Position numbers and translations under genes: made by a program
The notes under the pieces: model-generated
The model's database searches: none
What the model saw: the letters and a program-made list of their open reading frames with translations, nothing else
What the model was told of the DNA's origin: nothing
Part shown: positions 61,180-64,000 of the stretch, in pieces
How positions within the stretch are numbered: position 1 is the stretch's first letter
How the letters are laid out: each line of letters opens with the position of its first letter
Source of the DNA: Aequorivita vitellina
Lineage (GTDB): Bacteria > Bacteroidota > Bacteroidia > Flavobacteriales > Flavobacteriaceae
Direction of reading: 5' to 3'
NCBI RefSeq assembly: GCF_022008365.1
Contig: NZ_JAIRBA010000006.1
Span: forward strand, 93,529 to 157,528
Length of the DNA: 64,000 bases

Positions 61180-63561
61180 ATGCTAAAAGACGATTTGATA
61201 GTAGAAAAAAGGGATTTTCCTATGAAAATAAGGGTGGGCTTTAAAAAAGTCTTCGACGCTTATAAAAATCTGGAACCCCAAGCCGGCCTCGATAAACAAC
61301 AGGCTGCTGAGATTCTTGAAATAGAGAAGAAGTATCCCAAACTGTCATCTGGTTTAAAAAAGTGCAGTGAGCTTACCGAATATGAAAAGCAAATAGACGT
61401 TGTTTTAAAACCCTTTTTCTCTCCGCTTTTAACCCATAACGAAATTAAATTTGCTACCATCCCTTTTCAAAATATCGCTATAAAATGTACCCAGCGCTAC
61501 CGAAATTTAATACAAACAGCAGGGGAGCAGCTCTCATTAGAAATTGTAAACTTTAATGAAGACCAGTTTTACATCATGGGCTGTAGCATTATTCTGCACA
61601 GCTACTATGGGGTTAATGTAGATTTTAAAAGATCGTACTACTACAATATCCCCGATGAAAATGGCATGGTGAAAAACTATAGGGTGCTCTACAACGCCGA
61701 CTTCGTTGATATCCAAAAAACCGACAAGGCAAAGGAAATTACAGAAGAAGATATTAACGAACTCCTAGAAAGCTATGAGAATGTTTCGGTTTGGAAGGAA
61801 AAATTCCCTCCGGAAAGCTGGACCTTTAACGGTTTTGTTATCGCATCCCTAACCGATGTAACCCTAAATGTCTCTATCTCCGATTTTAAATCGAATTTAT
61901 TGCGTTTGGAAAAAAATGGCGGCTTTGAAAACACCGAGTTCAGTCGTATATTCCGCTCCATCTTTCAACTTAAGGATTTAATGATCGGCTTTACCGATTA
62001 TCACGATGAAACGGAAACTTTTGAACGCACGCTGTTTAAGGAAATTCCAAGCTTTATACTCAACAACAAGAAAACACAACGCAGCAAAGACGCCCTCTGT
62101 AGCGCTTCCTACTACAAACTTTTTAAACAACAGGAATTTTACTGCATTACCGATGCCAAGCGTTACCATAAATTATACCCAGATAATCTGCTGTATAAAA
62201 AAATGCTGGATCAAGGTATGCGCAGTGCCATTTTCGCCTCCATTGTCCACGACAATAAAATATTGGGAGTGCTAGAACTGGTCTCGCCCAATGCTAACGA
62301 CCTCAATACTATCAATGCCAATAAGCTGCGCGATATTATGCCCTTTTTAATAGATTCGGTAGTGCGCTCAAAAGAAAATCTTGAAAACGAACTCGAACTT
62401 ATTATCCAAGAAGAATGTACCGCCATCCACAGTAGCGTGCATTGGAAGTTTCGCCAAGAAGCCAAACGATACCTTAATGGTATAAATGAAGGCAATGCCA
62501 CATTTTTTAGGGAAATCGTCTTCCAGGATGTGTACCCCCTATACGGACAAACAGATATAAAAGGCTCTTCTGAAGCTCGTAATGAAGCCACAAAACAAGA
62601 CCTACTGCTTCAATTATCCTATATAGACGAACTGTTACAAAAACTTTCCAATCAGAATCCGCTGCCTATTTTTCAGCAGATGAAGTTTAAAATCGATACA
62701 TTTTCACACGAAATTACCGATAACCTCCAAGTGGATACCGAGCGGAAAATAATGGATTTTATTACTTCGGAAATCATCCCGTTTTTTAACCATATCAAAC
62801 AACGCAACACCACCCACAAAAAATGGGTAGATGAATACAACCAGCTAATAGATATCAATACAGGCCTTGTTTACAAATTCCGAAAAGATTATGACGAGTC
62901 CGTAATGCAAACAAATAAAAGGCTGGCAGCGGTTTTAGATAGAAAACAACACAGTGCCCAACAAATGTACCCCCATTATTTTGAGCGGTTTAATACCGAT
63001 GGCGTGGAGCACAATATGTATATAGGCGAATCCATTACAAAACAAAGAAGCTTTAATAAACTATACCTCAAAAACTTACGACTTTGGCAGTTACAGCTTA
63101 TTTGCGAGATGGAAAACAGTTTCCATAATTTTAAAGATACCCTGCCCGTTGCCCTCGATGTGGCCTCTATGATTTTAGTATTTAACAGCTCCCTATCCCT
63201 GCGATTCCGTATGGACGAAAAGCGTTTCGACGTAGATGGCACCTACAATGCCCGTTACGAAGTTGTAAAAAAACGCGTTGATAAAGCCCATATAAAAGGC
63301 ACCGAAGAGCGTATCACACAACCCGGTAAAATAGTGGTTGTCTATTCTCAAAAAGAAGACGAAGAAGAATACTTACAGTACATTAATTTTCTACAACACC
63401 AAAAAATGCTGGATGAAGAAGTAGAACTCCTAGATCTTGAAGACCTACAAGGCGTAACAGGCCTAAAAGCCCTCCGCGTAAAAGTGCTCTACAGCAAAAA
63501 AACCGATAACAAAAAGGAATACTACACCTACGAAGACCTAATTTCTGAATTAAAGGATTAA
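61180..63561 (+). CDS. Large GAF-domain protein of unknown function
   Basis: 793 residues from ATG 61180 (MLKDDLIVEKRDFPMKIRV); 24 in-frame upstream codons read as hydrophobic (YALIFCYLLTYHLTF) and lie over the likely promoter, so they are not used. A GAF-like domain is placed at about 270-415 (MRSAIFASIVHDNKILGVLE is its core strand). The flanks are helical and charged, with a long C-terminal region ending KKEYYTYEDLISELKD. No kinase, HTH or cyclase domain follows. Probably a cytosolic signalling protein conserved in Flavobacteria. Confidence 0.85.
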   Translation: MLKDDLIVEKRDFPMKIRVGFKKVFDAYKNLEPQAGLDKQQAAEILEIEKKYPKLSSGLKKCSELTEYEKQIDVVLKPFFSPLLTHNEIKFATIPFQNIAIKCTQRYRNLIQTAGEQLSLEIVNFNEDQFYIMGCSIILHSYYGVNVDFKRSYYYNIPDENGMVKNYRVLYNADFVDIQKTDKAKEITEEDINELLESYENVSVWKEKFPPESWTFNGFVIASLTDVTLNVSISDFKSNLLRLEKNGGFENTEFSRIFRSIFQLKDLMIGFTDYHDETETFERTLFKEIPSFILNNKKTQRSKDALCSASYYKLFKQQEFYCITDAKRYHKLYPDNLLYKKMLDQGMRSAIFASIVHDNKILGVLELVSPNANDLNTINANKLRDIMPFLIDSVVRSKENLENELELIIQEECTAIHSSVHWKFRQEAKRYLNGINEGNATFFREIVFQDVYPLYGQTDIKGSSEARNEATKQDLLLQLSYIDELLQKLSNQNPLPIFQQMKFKIDTFSHEITDNLQVDTERKIMDFITSEIIPFFNHIKQRNTTHKKWVDEYNQLIDINTGLVYKFRKDYDESVMQTNKRLAAVLDRKQHSAQQMYPHYFERFNTDGVEHNMYIGESITKQRSFNKLYLKNLRLWQLQLICEMENSFHNFKDTLPVALDVASMILVFNSSLSLRFRMDEKRFDVDGTYNARYEVVKKRVDKAHIKGTEERITQPGKIVVVYSQKEDEEEYLQYINFLQHQKMLDEEVELLDLEDLQGVTGLKALRVKVLYSKKTDNKKEYYTYEDLISELKD

Positions 63562-63589
63562 CCGCAACCGGCGAAACATCCCCTGGCCA

Positions 63590-63813
63590 CCTTTCAAAAG
63601 CCTGTTTCGAAATTACTTCGGGATGGGGGCGAAGTAGCGTTTTTGATTTCACCTTTCCAAACATCCCCCCCTGCCCCCCCCTTCAAAGGGGGGGTAAGCG
63701 TCTTGATTGATACTGAGATCATTTATTAACACATGCCAAAGCTTTGAGTATTGAGAATTTGTCCTACGTCTTACCGTCCTACGTCATCTTCATCTTCAAC
63801 TTCGATTTTGTCA
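63590..63813. repeat. Dispersed copy of the 51-kb repeat unit
   Basis: Starts TTTCAAAAGCCTGTTTCGAA and continues with ATTACTTCGGGATGGGGGCG, a C-run/G-run hairpin, CTTTGAGTATTGAGAA and CGTCCTACGTCATCTTCATC. It is closest to the copy at 51366-51560, 12 kb away in the same orientation. It is broken at its right end by the IS3 element. Confidence 0.85.
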
Positions 63814-64000
63814 TGTCCTGAAAAAAGTAGACAGTTTTGTTAAGCTGATTTTTGTTCTAAATTATACATTTCTTCGGGTGTTCTTAAATTAATTCCCCAG
63901 TGAGGTCTCATTTTGTTATATATTCCTATTGATTGTTTTGTAATTAATTTTGCTTGGTTGGTATCTTTAAAGGTGTAATCCAAGTGAAACTCCATTTTTA
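63814..64000 (-). mobile_element. IS3-family insertion sequence, 3' end
   Basis: The outer end begins TGTCCTGAAAAAAGTAGACA on the plus strand, with the 5'-TG of IS3 ends. Inside it is the end of a transposase gene. The rest is outside the window. The repeat words to its left are interrupted exactly at the IS border, marking this as the insertion point. Confidence 0.8.
63840..64000 (-). CDS. IS3-family transposase, C-terminal fragment
   Basis: The visible 52 residues end the integrase core: FKDTNQAKLITKQSIGIYNK, then MRPHWGINLRTPEEMYNLEQ and KSA before the TAA at 63840-63842. The YN-x-x-RPH-x-G-x-x-x-x-TPEEMY motif is the signature tail of IS3-type (rve_3) transposases. Truncated by the window edge, so its integrity is unknown. 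Confidence 0.9.
   Translation of the reverse strand, partial: KMEFHLDYTFKDTNQAKLITKQSIGIYNKMRPHWGINLRTPEEMYNLEQKSA

Overview
The window reads as a stretch of a chromosome from a marine-type flavobacterium (phylum Bacteroidota, family Flavobacteriaceae; genus not determinable by eye). Supporting signs are the AT-rich composition, promoters built on the Bacteroidota TAnnTTTG box, a type IX secretion C-terminal sorting domain, a menaquinone pathway, a single-chain L-serine dehydratase and a fused E1 alpha/beta 2-oxoacid dehydrogenase. No tRNA, rRNA or CRISPR array was seen.

Layout. 1-7.1 kb (minus) is the 5' part of an extracellular contractile injection system (eCIS, phage-tail-like) operon: terminator/cap protein, an unknown 291-residue protein, sheath, two tube proteins, a DUF5908 peptide, a LysM baseplate protein, a VgrG-like spike, a PAAR tip and a gp25-like wedge protein cut by the window edge. 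The remaining baseplate, tape-measure, ATPase and effector genes should lie to the left. Divergent from it (7.3-9.7 kb) is a sensory operon: a small unknown protein, a 7-helix membrane protein, a NarX/LuxR-type histidine kinase and its response regulator. 9.7-19 kb holds housekeeping genes (RluA-type pseudouridine synthase, panB, sdaA) and a mutagenesis pair, error-prone dnaE followed by dinB, with a tandem-dyad operator in front. 19.2-25.7 kb has dnaK behind a sigma-54-like promoter, a secreted beta-helix protein, a BASS transporter, a plant-type LRR protein and an esterase. 25.7-35 kb carries menaquinone genes (menI-like, menF, menD, menB) mixed with cvfB, two paralogous small proteins, and a MarR-controlled group (thioredoxin-like, secreted unknown, DUF2024, marR) whose operators can be read directly. 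35.8-50.8 kb holds the E1 fusion, a catalytically degenerate M1 peptidase-like barrel protein, a LOG-family hydrolase, uvrA, ggt, an AcpH-like protein, an acyltransferase and glmM. 52-56.9 kb has an M13 protease and an accessory patch with a broken PIN-domain gene overlapped by an unknown 259-residue partner. 57.1-63.6 kb has an LpxL-like acyltransferase, a rhomboid protease, a SIMPL protein, a TlpA-like thioredoxin and a large GAF protein. An IS3-family element runs off the right edge.

A recurring oddity is intergenic DNA made of degenerate tandem repeats, mostly with a seven-base period (39.2-39.5, 50.9-51.9, 59.8-59.9 kb, with shorter traces at 14.3 and 63.6 kb). One such stretch appears to have replaced the end of the dnaE reading frame, and the IS3 element sits inside another. 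The best candidates for new biology are the PIN/259-residue pair, the uncharacterised eCIS member with its divergent sensory operon, the MarR regulon, and the heptad repeat family.
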